From contig NZ_FUKN01000005.1 of assembly GCF_900163785.1 (NCBI RefSeq), positions 124,001 to 188,000 of the forward strand: DNA of 64,000 nucleotides, in the 5' to 3' direction. Positions 46,314 to 54,840 of this stretch are shown one piece after another. A program made the position numbers and the translations under genes. Numbering within the stretch: position 1 is the first letter of the stretch; each line of letters begins with the position of its first letter. Source of the stretch: Psychrobacter sp. JB385. GTDB taxonomy: Bacteria; Pseudomonadota; Gammaproteobacteria; Pseudomonadales; Moraxellaceae. Under the pieces are notes generated by a model. It did not search any database. It had not been told where the DNA came from and saw nothing but the letters and a program-made list of their open reading frames with translations.

Positions 46314-47066
46314 ATGGCCGCAACATTCAGCTTAATTGGAACCATTGAACCTTTTTTACATTGCAATCTCAAAAAAGGCGACTCAATCTATTGTGAAGCC
46401 AATGCAATGGTAATGATGGAATCAAACCTTGAGCTTAAAGGCAAATTGCAAGGCGGTTTTATGCAGTCACTAATGCGCCGGTTTGCAAACGATGAGTCCC
46501 TATTTCAGCAGCAGATCGAAGCGGTCAATGGCGAAGGAGATTGTCTACTCGCGCCAACGCTGGATGGCGACATGCAGATTATTGATGTCGGCGCGCAGCA
46601 GTACACGCTGAGTGATGGCGCTTTTGTTGCGGCACAGACAGGCGTCGATATCAGAGCCAATATTCAGCGTAACTTGGGTGGTGCCGTGTTTGGTGATACT
46701 GGTGGTTTTATGGTCATGCAAACACAAGGACAAGGTCAAGTGGTCGTCTCAGGTTTTGGTTCGTTGTTTGAGATTGAGGTAACCCCAGACAAGGACGTTA
46801 TCATCGATAATGGTCATGTGGTGTGCTGGGACTCAAACCTTGATTATAAGCTCTCTGTGTCGACCAGCAAGAAAAAAGGCATCATGAGCAATATTATCAA
46901 CTCTGTTACCAGCGGCGAAGGCATGGTATTGAACTTTTCTGGTACAGGTAAAGTCATTATCTGCTCGCGCAATCGCGACAGTTACCAAGGCTGGTTACAA
47001 AGCGTCTTAGGCACAAGCTCGGGTGGACGTGGTGGGAATAGCGGATTTTTAAACAATATTTTATAG
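46314..47066 (+). CDS. AIM24/TIGR00266-family protein
   Basis: 250-residue protein of the AIM24 family, a beta-rich fold named after a mitochondrial protein and common in bacterial Ter loci. Visible segments: the N-terminal SIYCEANAMVMMESNLELKG and the glycine-rich GGAVFGDTGGFMVMQTQG with GQVVVSGFG, typical of the family. No signal peptide. Function is unknown; in Ter loci it is considered an accessory factor. The ATG at 46314 has AAGGA ten bases upstream; the nearer TTG at 46305 has too little space. Confidence 0.82.
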   Translation: MAATFSLIGTIEPFLHCNLKKGDSIYCEANAMVMMESNLELKGKLQGGFMQSLMRRFANDESLFQQQIEAVNGEGDCLLAPTLDGDMQIIDVGAQQYTLSDGAFVAAQTGVDIRANIQRNLGGAVFGDTGGFMVMQTQGQGQVVVSGFGSLFEIEVTPDKDVIIDNGHVVCWDSNLDYKLSVSTSKKKGIMSNIINSVTSGEGMVLNFSGTGKVIICSRNRDSYQGWLQSVLGTSSGGRGGNSGFLNNIL

Positions 47067-47164
47067 CGCTTTACCCTATAAAAAAACAATACTACCTAAG
47101 ACAAAAATACGTAAAAACGAATGTCATTTAACAGTTTATTCATAATTATTATAAGGATTATCTC

Positions 47165-47773
47165 ATGGCGATTAATTTACAAAAAGGTCAAAAAATATCT
47201 CTCAGCAAAGAAGCTGGTGGCGATCTTACACAGGTAAAGCTGGGGTTAGGTTGGGACGTTGCCCAAGCTCCACAAGATAAAAAAAGTGGGTTTTTGGGAA
47301 AATTATTCGGTGGTGGCAGCGGTGGTGACTCTATCGACTTGGATGCTTCATGCATTATGTTTGACGCAAACAAACAGGCGGTCGATGCGATTTGGTTCAG
47401 TCAGCTTACCTCAAAAGATGGCAGTATCGTGCATACTGGCGACAACCGTACTGGTGATGGCGAAGGCGATGACGAAGTCATTAATGTTGACCTCTCAAAA
47501 GTCCCTGCCAATGTGGTGTCACTTGTCTTTACGGTCAATAGCTTTACAGGTCAAACCTTTGAGACCGTCGAAAATGCGTTTTGCCGTATCGTTAATGCCA
47601 ATAACAACAGCGAAGTAGCGCGTTATAATTTGTCGGCACAAGGTGGTCATACTGCCATGGTGATGGCAAAAGTCTATCGCCATAACAACGAATGGAAAAT
47701 GCATGCCATTGGTGAAACCGCTTCTGGTCGTACCTTCCATGACCTCATGCCTGCCATCACACCGCACGCTTAA
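47165..47773 (+). CDS. TerD-family protein, TerZ-like
   Basis: 202 residues of the TerD superfamily, more divergent than the two preceding copies and closest in pattern to TerZ. Motifs: KLGLGWDVAQ, SIDLDASCIMF, GDNRTGDGEGDDE and YRHNNEWKMHAIGE. It has an insertion of about 15 residues before the first acidic motif (KKSGFLGKLFGGGSGGDS) that the other TerD copies lack. The ATG at 47165 follows ATAAGGATTATCTC. It ends at a terminator shared with the convergent TerA-like gene. Confidence 0.9.
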   Translation: MAINLQKGQKISLSKEAGGDLTQVKLGLGWDVAQAPQDKKSGFLGKLFGGGSGGDSIDLDASCIMFDANKQAVDAIWFSQLTSKDGSIVHTGDNRTGDGEGDDEVINVDLSKVPANVVSLVFTVNSFTGQTFETVENAFCRIVNANNNSEVARYNLSAQGGHTAMVMAKVYRHNNEWKMHAIGETASGRTFHDLMPAITPHA

Positions 47774-47810
47774 TTATTTTGCTAAACACATCTTATAGTG
47801 CTACACGTTA

Positions 47811-47847
47811 TCAGCCCCTCTATTTATAATAAAGGGGCTGATTTTTC
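47811..47847. terminator. Terminator between the TerZ-like and TerA-like genes
   Basis: A 9-bp stem (47811-47819 with 47833-47841) and 13-nt loop, followed by a T-run. It lies between convergent genes and probably ends the plus-strand transcript. Confidence 0.75.
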
Positions 47848-47865
47848 ATAGTCTACTGTGTTGTT

Positions 47866-49146
47866 TTATTTACTGCCACGCTTCCAGCTAAAACCCCAGT
47901 TAAAGGCTTTATCCATTTCTTGATGGCCTTTAAAGTATTGATTGATACGCTCAACATTGATACTGCCTTGTTGATTGACCAAACGTGCAATGGCACACAT
48001 CGGCAAATTACTGGTACCTTCTGTTAGGCGAGTCTCAATCGGTGGTTGCTCTGGTACATGTATCGTCACTACCCCATCGGTTTGTGCCCAATTTGGCGCG
48101 CCTTCATAGATAAAGGCAAAGATAAATACCTCCTCAATCTGCGACCACTGCTGACCATTGATATCGAGCCACTCTCCTCCACTGATTTGTCCTGTCCTGT
48201 CATCGGCGCGCAAACAAACGTAAGGCGCTGACTGCAAACTACCAAAACGATTGCCCAACGCTTGAATCAGTGTTTTCTCACCGCTCTTTAGGTGGATCAT
48301 TGCCCCAACATCAAGATCGATACCGCCGGCCTTATGCTGTTTGAAAAGATCGCCAAGCAATCCTTTTTTGGGTGATTGTTTATCAGTGTTTGGACGTTGG
48401 TTCCAGTTTAGATTGACAGAAATTTTACCAAAGTCATCGCGCTTTTTAAGATTGATACTAGATTGATTTTTGGTGAGCGTGATTTTACTCAAATTGATTG
48501 AAGGATTGGATGGAACCGGTGGCGGTGTGCTCGCTTGAGAAGCACTACTTGCTTTTTGCGTGTTGATTGGACGTTGTATATTGATAGGTTGTGACTGATT
48601 TTGGTTTTGAGACTGATTTTGGGATTGAGCTGGTGCTTCATCCGCAATCTCAACGCCAAAATGCTCAGACAAAGGCTTTAGACCACCTTCAAACCCTTGA
48701 GCGATAAAACGAAACTTCCAACTGCCCTGCCTACGATAACATTCCGCCAAAATAATGGCTTTTTCGTTACGCCCAGCTGCACTTAATTGGCAAGTCATCA
48801 GTACTTGACTACCTTGCAACACCTGAATATCCACATCGCCGACTTGGGCTAAGGTTTGCTCACTAGAGAATGCAAAGGCTATTTTTTCGATGCTTGCAGG
48901 CTGAGTAGGCAAATTGATATCAAAAAATCCATCACTGTCATGCCCACGAAAGCTAACGCTGCCATCATCGCTACGCTTCTGTCCATAAAATATCATGTCG
49001 CCATCACCGCGAACTTTACCACTGGTAGTGAGGCGATACGCAGCGCAATCAATCGCATTTTGACTTAATATACGAATACTAATGTTGTCAGTTGGCAAAG
49101 GCGCATTGGCACCTGCAACCAATGTTTGAGAGTGAGTTTGGCTCAT
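47866..49146 (-). CDS. terA: Two-domain TerD-family protein, TerA-like
   Basis: 426 residues with an N-terminal TerD-type domain (about 1-165; motifs VRGDGDMIFYGQKRSDDGSV and YRRQGSWKFRFIAQGF), a glutamine/asparagine-rich linker (about 170-205), and a C-terminal second domain (about 225-426; ISVNLNWNQRP, GGIDLDVGAMI, ISGGEWLDINGQQW, SFSWKRG in the tail). This layout is that of TerA. The C-terminal domain carries an insertion similar to the one in the TerZ-like protein (KKGLLGDLFKQHKAGG). It is transcribed away from the ATP-grasp gene and shares the intervening region with it. Confidence 0.88.
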   Translation of the reverse strand: MSQTHSQTLVAGANAPLPTDNISIRILSQNAIDCAAYRLTTSGKVRGDGDMIFYGQKRSDDGSVSFRGHDSDGFFDINLPTQPASIEKIAFAFSSEQTLAQVGDVDIQVLQGSQVLMTCQLSAAGRNEKAIILAECYRRQGSWKFRFIAQGFEGGLKPLSEHFGVEIADEAPAQSQNQSQNQNQSQPINIQRPINTQKASSASQASTPPPVPSNPSINLSKITLTKNQSSINLKKRDDFGKISVNLNWNQRPNTDKQSPKKGLLGDLFKQHKAGGIDLDVGAMIHLKSGEKTLIQALGNRFGSLQSAPYVCLRADDRTGQISGGEWLDINGQQWSQIEEVFIFAFIYEGAPNWAQTDGVVTIHVPEQPPIETRLTEGTSNLPMCAIARLVNQQGSINVERINQYFKGHQEMDKAFNWGFSWKRGSK

Positions 49147-49462
49147 TACATATCCTTTAAATGATTTATTAGGCGTCGTGGTTATTATGCCAGCTATCCG
49201 CCTTTAGTAGTATGGATATATCCTTATTTTGATCAGTAGCATTGTCTCATAACGTGTTAAAAATATTCAAAAAATAGCTATGAAAAAATACTCACTACTA
49301 TCGTGTTAGGAGTATTTATAACGTCTAGCATTTGTATATAATATACGCTGCTATCGGCAGTATGGCGCATACCCTATTTGGTCTGACTGACATTGCTGAT
49401 AGTGTTGCGATGACGACACTGAGTTATCCAATGACCGTTTACATTTATGACAAGAGAGAATT
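49147..49462. promoter_or_regulatory. Divergent promoter region between terA and the biosynthetic genes
   Basis: 316 bp between terA (minus) and the ATP-grasp gene (plus). It contains GTATATAATATAC (49334-49346), a perfect 13-bp palindrome that includes the -10-like TATAAT (49337-49342), about 120 bp before the ATP-grasp ATG. No good -35 is evident. It must also hold the terA promoter on the other strand. Confidence 0.45.
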
Positions 49463-50620
49463 ATGGATAACCCTATTCACGATAGCCATCATACCCCATC
49501 GATAGCGGCTTGGTTAGCTGAAGGTCAATCTAGCCAGCGCGATATGTTAGCCAGCCTACAAGTATTAAAAGATCAGTCCATTACGCCGTTTACCATCATC
49601 GCCTCACACCGTCATAATAGACCTGAGATTTTCGAATTCGCTGATACAGTATATTATGAGCCGTATGACACCACTGCCAAGACTGACACTACCAATATCG
49701 ACAAAAAATCTGATGCCGAACCAGTCATGCCGCGTTGGCAGTTTGTCTTAGAACATGCACGTCTAAACCATGCCAAAGTAGTGCTCACTGGACGTAATAA
49801 TATCTCATATGAAACGCACCGTAAGGAATTTGACGCAGCGGGTATTCGTTTATTAACAGGTGCAACCAGCGTCGATGCCTTAAAAACAATCGATGATAAG
49901 TTCGCCTTTATGCAACAGTGTCATCAGTATGATATCCCTGTCGCTCACGCTTGGCGCTTTGACAATATTGCAGAGCTCAAGGCCTTACTCGCCGAACATG
50001 ATCATCAGCCACTATGCATCAAGCCCGTCACAGGTATCTTTGCTCAAGGATTTTGGCAGTTAGATTCAGGACAAGAGATAGGCAAGCAATATGATAGCTT
50101 TGAGCACTTGTATTTTACTGAAGAAAAAAGAATCAGTACGGCTCAGTTTATCAATGCTTATACACACAGTCTAATGTTAGAAGAGCGCCCTATTCCGATG
50201 TTACTGATGCCTTATTTACCTGGGCAAGAGTACTCAATCGATGTGGTATGCGAATATGGCGAAGTCTTGGCTGCGGTCACACGCTATAAAACAGGAAAAA
50301 TTCAGCACATCGGTTATGAGCAATCGGTCATGGATGTTGTCATTCCACTAATCAAAGCTTTCGGCTGTGACGGTATCGTCAGTGTGCAAACCAAAGCTGA
50401 TGAGCATGGCCAGCATCGTGTACTTGAAATCAATAGCCGCCCGTCTGGTGGTATTGGTTATACCGCCCATAGCGGTGTGGATTTGACACAAATTGGTTTT
50501 GGTTATTGGATGGGTCTGACCGAAAAACCAAAGCTTGCAGATATTGCGCAACAGATAATACCCTGCCAAGTGCGTACGGTCATGACAGGCGTAAAAATTG
50601 AAGAAAGCACTACTGAGTAA
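49463..50620 (+). CDS. ATP-grasp ligase of the Ter biosynthetic module
   Basis: 385 residues. ATP-grasp enzymes form amide-like bonds through acyl-phosphate intermediates. Visible segments are an N-terminal alpha/beta preATP-grasp part, the ATP-binding CIKPVTGIFAQGFWQL, and the metal-binding EINSRPSGGIGYTAHSGV. First gene of a same-strand run that also contains PRTases, a HAD hydrolase and an HpcH-type protein. This set is the nucleoside-like metabolite module described for Ter systems by Anantharaman, Iyer and Aravind. Substrates are unknown. The ATG has AGAGAATT upstream. Confidence 0.85.
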   Translation: MDNPIHDSHHTPSIAAWLAEGQSSQRDMLASLQVLKDQSITPFTIIASHRHNRPEIFEFADTVYYEPYDTTAKTDTTNIDKKSDAEPVMPRWQFVLEHARLNHAKVVLTGRNNISYETHRKEFDAAGIRLLTGATSVDALKTIDDKFAFMQQCHQYDIPVAHAWRFDNIAELKALLAEHDHQPLCIKPVTGIFAQGFWQLDSGQEIGKQYDSFEHLYFTEEKRISTAQFINAYTHSLMLEERPIPMLLMPYLPGQEYSIDVVCEYGEVLAAVTRYKTGKIQHIGYEQSVMDVVIPLIKAFGCDGIVSVQTKADEHGQHRVLEINSRPSGGIGYTAHSGVDLTQIGFGYWMGLTEKPKLADIAQQIIPCQVRTVMTGVKIEESTTE

Positions 50621-50705
50621 ATAACTGGCTGCGCTACGATTGGCAAAGCGCTAATGTTAAAAAAAGCGTATCGCTGTATAAAATTAAAAGCCTCAAGGAA
50701 CATGA

Positions 50706-52013
50706 ATGTCAAATAAGCAACACAGTACGACTATTACTTTGCCGCGAGGCACGCTTGACTTAACTTATCAGATCAACGCTGCCGTAAGTAGCCACGGCTC
50801 AAATAAGCAAGGATTGGACAATTGTAATCATTACCAGTTAGAAGACTTGCTTGGTTTTGCCCAGCGCATCAATCCCAAACGGGCGTTTTTGTTTGTCTCA
50901 AAAGTATTGGGTCGTCATATCCCTGTTGCTCCCAGCACTATGCGTCATGCTTTTACCGAGCTTGCCAATCTAGTGCCTAATCAGTTGCCTCAGCCTATAT
51001 TGGTCATTGGCATGGCTGAAACCGCCGTTGGCTTATCAGCTGGCGTACATCAAGCGCTACAAACGCGTTATCCAACTGCTTTGCTGTTAAATTCTACCCG
51101 TCATGCGCAGCACACTGCTGACAGTGCTGAATCACTGCTGACGACGTTTAGTGAAGACCACAGCCATGCCAGCCAGCATTTAATTTATCAAAGTGCCGAC
51201 ACCGTCACTCAAGATCAATTGCTCACCAGCAAAACTCTTATCATGGTCGATGATGAAGCATCAACAGGCAATACGTGTGTCAATGTTGTCACTGCTTTAC
51301 GTAACGCAGGACTAACGCAGTTAGAACAAGTGCATCTCACCACGTTGGTTGATTGGTCATTGGATAAAGATAAGACAGACGATAGCGCGATACCTGAGCA
51401 AATGGCGGCTCGCTTGGCAGGTGTTGATTTCCATCGTCATCACTTGCTTTCTGGGGCTTGGCAGTGGACAGATGCACCTAATCCTGAGCCAATTATCATG
51501 CCATCAGTCGATACAACTGAGGCTGGCAGTCAAGCGTTGGGTCATACGGGCGGTTGGGGCCGTTTTCCAACGATAGACAGCACAGATGGCTTTAATAACT
51601 ATCTGTCAAGATTTCAGACGTCTTTTGCCAAATTCAGTGCTCAAGATGACTTCGCGGCTACTCAATTGCCCAAAAAAATCTTGGTGCTGGGGAGCAATGA
51701 GTTTGTTTGGCTGCCTTTTTTATTGGCAGAATGGCTTGAAACGCACATGCAAAGACAACAGGCTAACACCGAGTTTCAGGTTAACTTTAGTGCGTTGACA
51801 CGCTCACCGATTGCGCTTGGTGGCGCCATTACCACTATGTTGAGCTTTAATGATAATTACGGGCTTGGCATGACCAACTTTGCTTATAATGTTGATCCAA
51901 AAGAATGGGACTTGATTGTCTTATGCGTAGAAACCTCAGAAGACAGTGTTGATGAGCTATGGAAAGATTTAGATAACGTACTCGTGGTAGGTGTTGATAG
52001 TGGGCATAACTGA
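50706..52013 (+). CDS. Phosphoribosyltransferase with TRSP domain
   Basis: 435 residues. The N-terminal half is a type-I phosphoribosyltransferase fold with the PRPP loop LIMVDDEASTGNT (about residues 178-190). The C-terminal half is the TRSP domain, named for a motif visible as LTRSPI near residue 363, followed by LGGAITTMLSFNDNYGLGMTNF (split here as LGGAITTMLS and NDNYGLGMTNF). Such proteins occur in Ter biosynthetic modules and are predicted to join a base-like group to PRPP. The ATG at 50706 follows AAGGAACATGA. Its end overlaps the next gene. Confidence 0.88.
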   Translation: MSNKQHSTTITLPRGTLDLTYQINAAVSSHGSNKQGLDNCNHYQLEDLLGFAQRINPKRAFLFVSKVLGRHIPVAPSTMRHAFTELANLVPNQLPQPILVIGMAETAVGLSAGVHQALQTRYPTALLLNSTRHAQHTADSAESLLTTFSEDHSHASQHLIYQSADTVTQDQLLTSKTLIMVDDEASTGNTCVNVVTALRNAGLTQLEQVHLTTLVDWSLDKDKTDDSAIPEQMAARLAGVDFHRHHLLSGAWQWTDAPNPEPIIMPSVDTTEAGSQALGHTGGWGRFPTIDSTDGFNNYLSRFQTSFAKFSAQDDFAATQLPKKILVLGSNEFVWLPFLLAEWLETHMQRQQANTEFQVNFSALTRSPIALGGAITTMLSFNDNYGLGMTNFAYNVDPKEWDLIVLCVETSEDSVDELWKDLDNVLVVGVDSGHN

Positions 52014-52674
52014 GTTTCTACATAATATCAAAATAGCTTTAGGATTTAGTGACAATATTTTGTCTATCATCGCGCTTGTATTTGCAGTCATTTTTTTATT
52101 AGCAAGGGTCTTTAATTATCTTATCAATCGTATCGATACCAAAGATGACAAGCAATTTGAAGTACTATGTAAAATCATCGATGATGACAAATTTGGTGAA
52201 CGATTAAGCAATCAACCATTTCTTATTAAGCAGCTTTTTTATAAGCGATTTTATGTACTCAAAGGCTATAAGGTTGAAGAAATAGAGTTTTTAATGTCTC
52301 AAAGCCGCTTAGAAATCGATCTGTATGACCTTAGTGACTTAAAATCAAGTAACATCCTAAAATTTGAAGACGGAAGATATAGCAAAAGCCTTAATATTCT
52401 GACAGATTATTGGGTGCATAATTTTCGAAAATTCATTGCTCTCGTTACTATAGGCTTTTTATTGTGGATAGTAATTATGGCAGCTTTCTTCGTGTCATTT
52501 CTAGAGACTAAGCTTTTATTTTATTTTGCGCTAATACCAATTTTTGCATTAGAAATATACTTACTAATGAAAATTGATGGGGTAAAAGCCTATTTAAGAA
52601 CAAAAGATGTTATCGATAGTGTTTTATATCAAAGCGAATTATTTAAAAATAATCAAGGCACAAATGACCCATGA
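52000..52674 (+). CDS. Small membrane protein of unknown function inside the Ter biosynthetic module
   Basis: About 224 residues, not recognised. Predicted helices: one near the N-terminus (SIIALVFAVIFLLARVFNYL) and two near the C-terminus (ALVTIGFLLWIVIMAAFFVS and LLFYFALIPIFALEIYLLM). Between them lies a charged domain of about 100 residues rich in K, D, E and I. The GTG at 52000 has GGTAGG eight bases upstream; GTG at 51991 is an alternative. It overlaps the TRSP gene by 14 bases and ends with an ATGA overlap on the HAD gene, so translation is coupled. It is clearly more AT-rich than its neighbours, consistent with separate acquisition. Confidence 0.8.
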   Translation: MGITEFLHNIKIALGFSDNILSIIALVFAVIFLLARVFNYLINRIDTKDDKQFEVLCKIIDDDKFGERLSNQPFLIKQLFYKRFYVLKGYKVEEIEFLMSQSRLEIDLYDLSDLKSSNILKFEDGRYSKSLNILTDYWVHNFRKFIALVTIGFLLWIVIMAAFFVSFLETKLLFYFALIPIFALEIYLLMKIDGVKAYLRTKDVIDSVLYQSELFKNNQGTNDP

Positions 52675-53501
52675 CCACACCATTTTTTCAAGCAAATTCA
52701 AACATTACTAAGCCTTACTCTCTCATGGATTTGGACGATACTTTATTCCAAACTCAGCGTAAAATCGACGCATGGAATGTGCCTACTGCTGAGCCAGAAT
52801 ATTTGGTCTGTGCCACAGTCAATAAACAAGGTGAACCGCTAAGTTTTATGAGTCAGCGCCAAGCAATCTTCTTTAATTGGCTACTCAATAGCACTGACCT
52901 AATCGTAGTGACGGCGCGTGATCGCAGCGAAATTCAGCGTGTAAAGCTGCCCTTTAGTAGCTGGCAAGTATTGACTCATGGCGCAATTATCTTAATGGCT
53001 GATGGAGCACTGCTAAGTGATTGGCAGCAGCAGATGCATAAAGCACTTGCACCCATGCAAGAAAAATTGCACCAGCTTACCGATTTGATTAATAGCCCAT
53101 CTAATAACCCTTTTGATGGCTTAGTGTTGACACCGCATACTGATGGCTTCTGTCATGGTACGAGCAACAATGATGATGCGAATTTGACTGTTTATTTGGC
53201 CATTAAACATGCGCAAAAAGACCATCAAGTACTAGCAGATTTAGCAAAGCAGCTACCTACGCTGATACCAGATTTTGACGCTCATTTTTATGTACATGTG
53301 AATGCGAATAATTTGGCGATATTGCCGCATGCCGTTCATAAGCGTCATGCCGTAAAGTTTCTATTAGACAACCATTTAGACAAAAAGCGTCCAAGCTTTG
53401 GCTTTGGTGACAGCTTAGCAGATTTGCCGTTTCTGCAATTGCTTGACTGGTACGGCATGCCCAATCATGGTCAGCTACATGAACAATGCCCTGCTCATTA
53501 G
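52671..53501 (+). CDS. HAD-superfamily hydrolase
   Basis: 276 residues. The nucleophile motif is MDLDDTLFQ with aspartates 20 and 22, and the motif IV region is FGFGDSLADLPFLQ close to the C-terminus. This is a phosphatase-type HAD with an intervening cap region. It is predicted to dephosphorylate an intermediate of the module. Its ATG overlaps the stop of the membrane gene (ATGA), and it precedes the StiP-type gene by about 60 bp. No signal peptide, cytoplasmic. Confidence 0.87.
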   Translation: MTTPFFQANSNITKPYSLMDLDDTLFQTQRKIDAWNVPTAEPEYLVCATVNKQGEPLSFMSQRQAIFFNWLLNSTDLIVVTARDRSEIQRVKLPFSSWQVLTHGAIILMADGALLSDWQQQMHKALAPMQEKLHQLTDLINSPSNNPFDGLVLTPHTDGFCHGTSNNDDANLTVYLAIKHAQKDHQVLADLAKQLPTLIPDFDAHFYVHVNANNLAILPHAVHKRHAVKFLLDNHLDKKRPSFGFGDSLADLPFLQLLDWYGMPNHGQLHEQCPAH

Positions 53502-53562
53502 CCCTGTTTGATCCCAATCGCGCAACCTCATTGTCATCACTACGAGTGTGAATATTTCCCTT

Positions 53563-54744
53563 ATGATTTCAAATAATAAAAACACGAAAAGAGCCGATTT
53601 AGCAAACTATGGCTCAGGTAGCTATCTTGCCAGCGATGTGACGGTACTGCTCGATATTGTCGCTAAAGATGCTGTTGCTGATGTACCTGTCAGCCAAAAA
53701 GAAGCCCTTATCCAAAATGGGCAACGCCATTATTCAGATATGCTGACGCTAGAGCAAGCACCAAGTGTCACGCACGAACAGCTCTACATTCAAGCACTAG
53801 AACAAGGAGCTGCGAGAACCGCAACTGATATTGCAAACCTGGCCTATACCTTACATCGTATTTTTCAGCCAACCGTCAGCGAAGAGCAGCCATTGGTCTT
53901 GGTCAGTTTAGTGCGAGCAGGCTTGCCGATTGGGGTGCTATTGCAAAGAGCCCTTGCCGATACGCAGAGCAGCTACGCGTTGCCAAGTGTACATTATGGC
54001 ATTAGTATCATACGCGATCGTGGTCTTGATCCACTTGCTCTACAAATGCTATTGGACGCTTATCCAGACTCTCCTATCGTGTTCGTCGATGGCTGGACAG
54101 GTAAAGGGGCGATTTATCAAGAGCTCACCCGCAGTCTTGAGACCTTTAGCGACGCCAATCACCCTAACTTTACCAGTATTTTCCATCAAGGTGCTGAGGT
54201 GATTCCGTTATTGACCTTGGCTGACCCTGCGGGTGTTGCTTGGCTGGCTGCCAGTGAGGAAGACTGGTTGATACCCTCAGGGCTGCTAAACAGTACCGTA
54301 TCAGGACTCATATCGCGCAGTTTATACACCGAGCCTCAATTAGGGCTTCACCGCAGTGTTTTTTATGACAATTTGGTTGAAGCAGATCAAAGCTTGGCTT
54401 TTATTGAGCGTATCAACACCGTACGCCACAGTTTATCTATAGCGCCGCAGTATTTATCAACGTTCAAGCAGCCACGCTACCAGACGGCCAACCTAATTGA
54501 CAAACTGGCAGCCGATTATGGCATTACCAATCGCAACCGTATCAAGCCGACGATTGCAGAGGCGACACGAGCAATACTGCGCCGTGACCCCGAGCGTATA
54601 TTACTGGCAACTGCCGAACACCCTGATACCACATTGCTGCGACACTTATGCAAGCAACGCAATATCATTGTCAGTGTATTAGGTGATAAAATACTGCCTT
54701 ATCAAGCCATTACCCTTATTAAGCAGCGTACCAAAGATCATTGA
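53563..54744 (+). CDS. StiP-family phosphoribosyltransferase with PELOTA-like domain
   Basis: 393 residues. The N-terminal part contains a phosphoribosyltransferase-like loop VFVDGWTGKGAI, and the C-terminal part (about the last 60 residues, PERILLATAEHPDTTLL and ISVLG-like region NIIVSVLGDKIL) resembles a PELOTA-type RNA-binding domain. In databases this family is often named cysteine protease StiP, a name that is not supported by what is visible here. It is part of the Ter module. The ATG at 53563 is preferred, but a GTG at 53548 is possible; neither has a strong ribosome site. Confidence 0.82.
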   Translation: MISNNKNTKRADLANYGSGSYLASDVTVLLDIVAKDAVADVPVSQKEALIQNGQRHYSDMLTLEQAPSVTHEQLYIQALEQGAARTATDIANLAYTLHRIFQPTVSEEQPLVLVSLVRAGLPIGVLLQRALADTQSSYALPSVHYGISIIRDRGLDPLALQMLLDAYPDSPIVFVDGWTGKGAIYQELTRSLETFSDANHPNFTSIFHQGAEVIPLLTLADPAGVAWLAASEEDWLIPSGLLNSTVSGLISRSLYTEPQLGLHRSVFYDNLVEADQSLAFIERINTVRHSLSIAPQYLSTFKQPRYQTANLIDKLAADYGITNRNRIKPTIAEATRAILRRDPERILLATAEHPDTTLLRHLCKQRNIIVSVLGDKILPYQAITLIKQRTKDH

Positions 54745-54840
54745 TGCCGACTGTCTATATATCTGTGTAAAAGACCTTAAGAACTGGATTGATACCATTC
54801 ATAGTTTCTACCTTACCTTTATACCCATTCACTATTTACG

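Noticed and set aside
53563..54744. Annotation of the StiP-type protein as a cysteine protease
   Set aside because: No Cys-His catalytic pair with family spacing was visible; a phosphoribosyltransferase-type loop is clearer.
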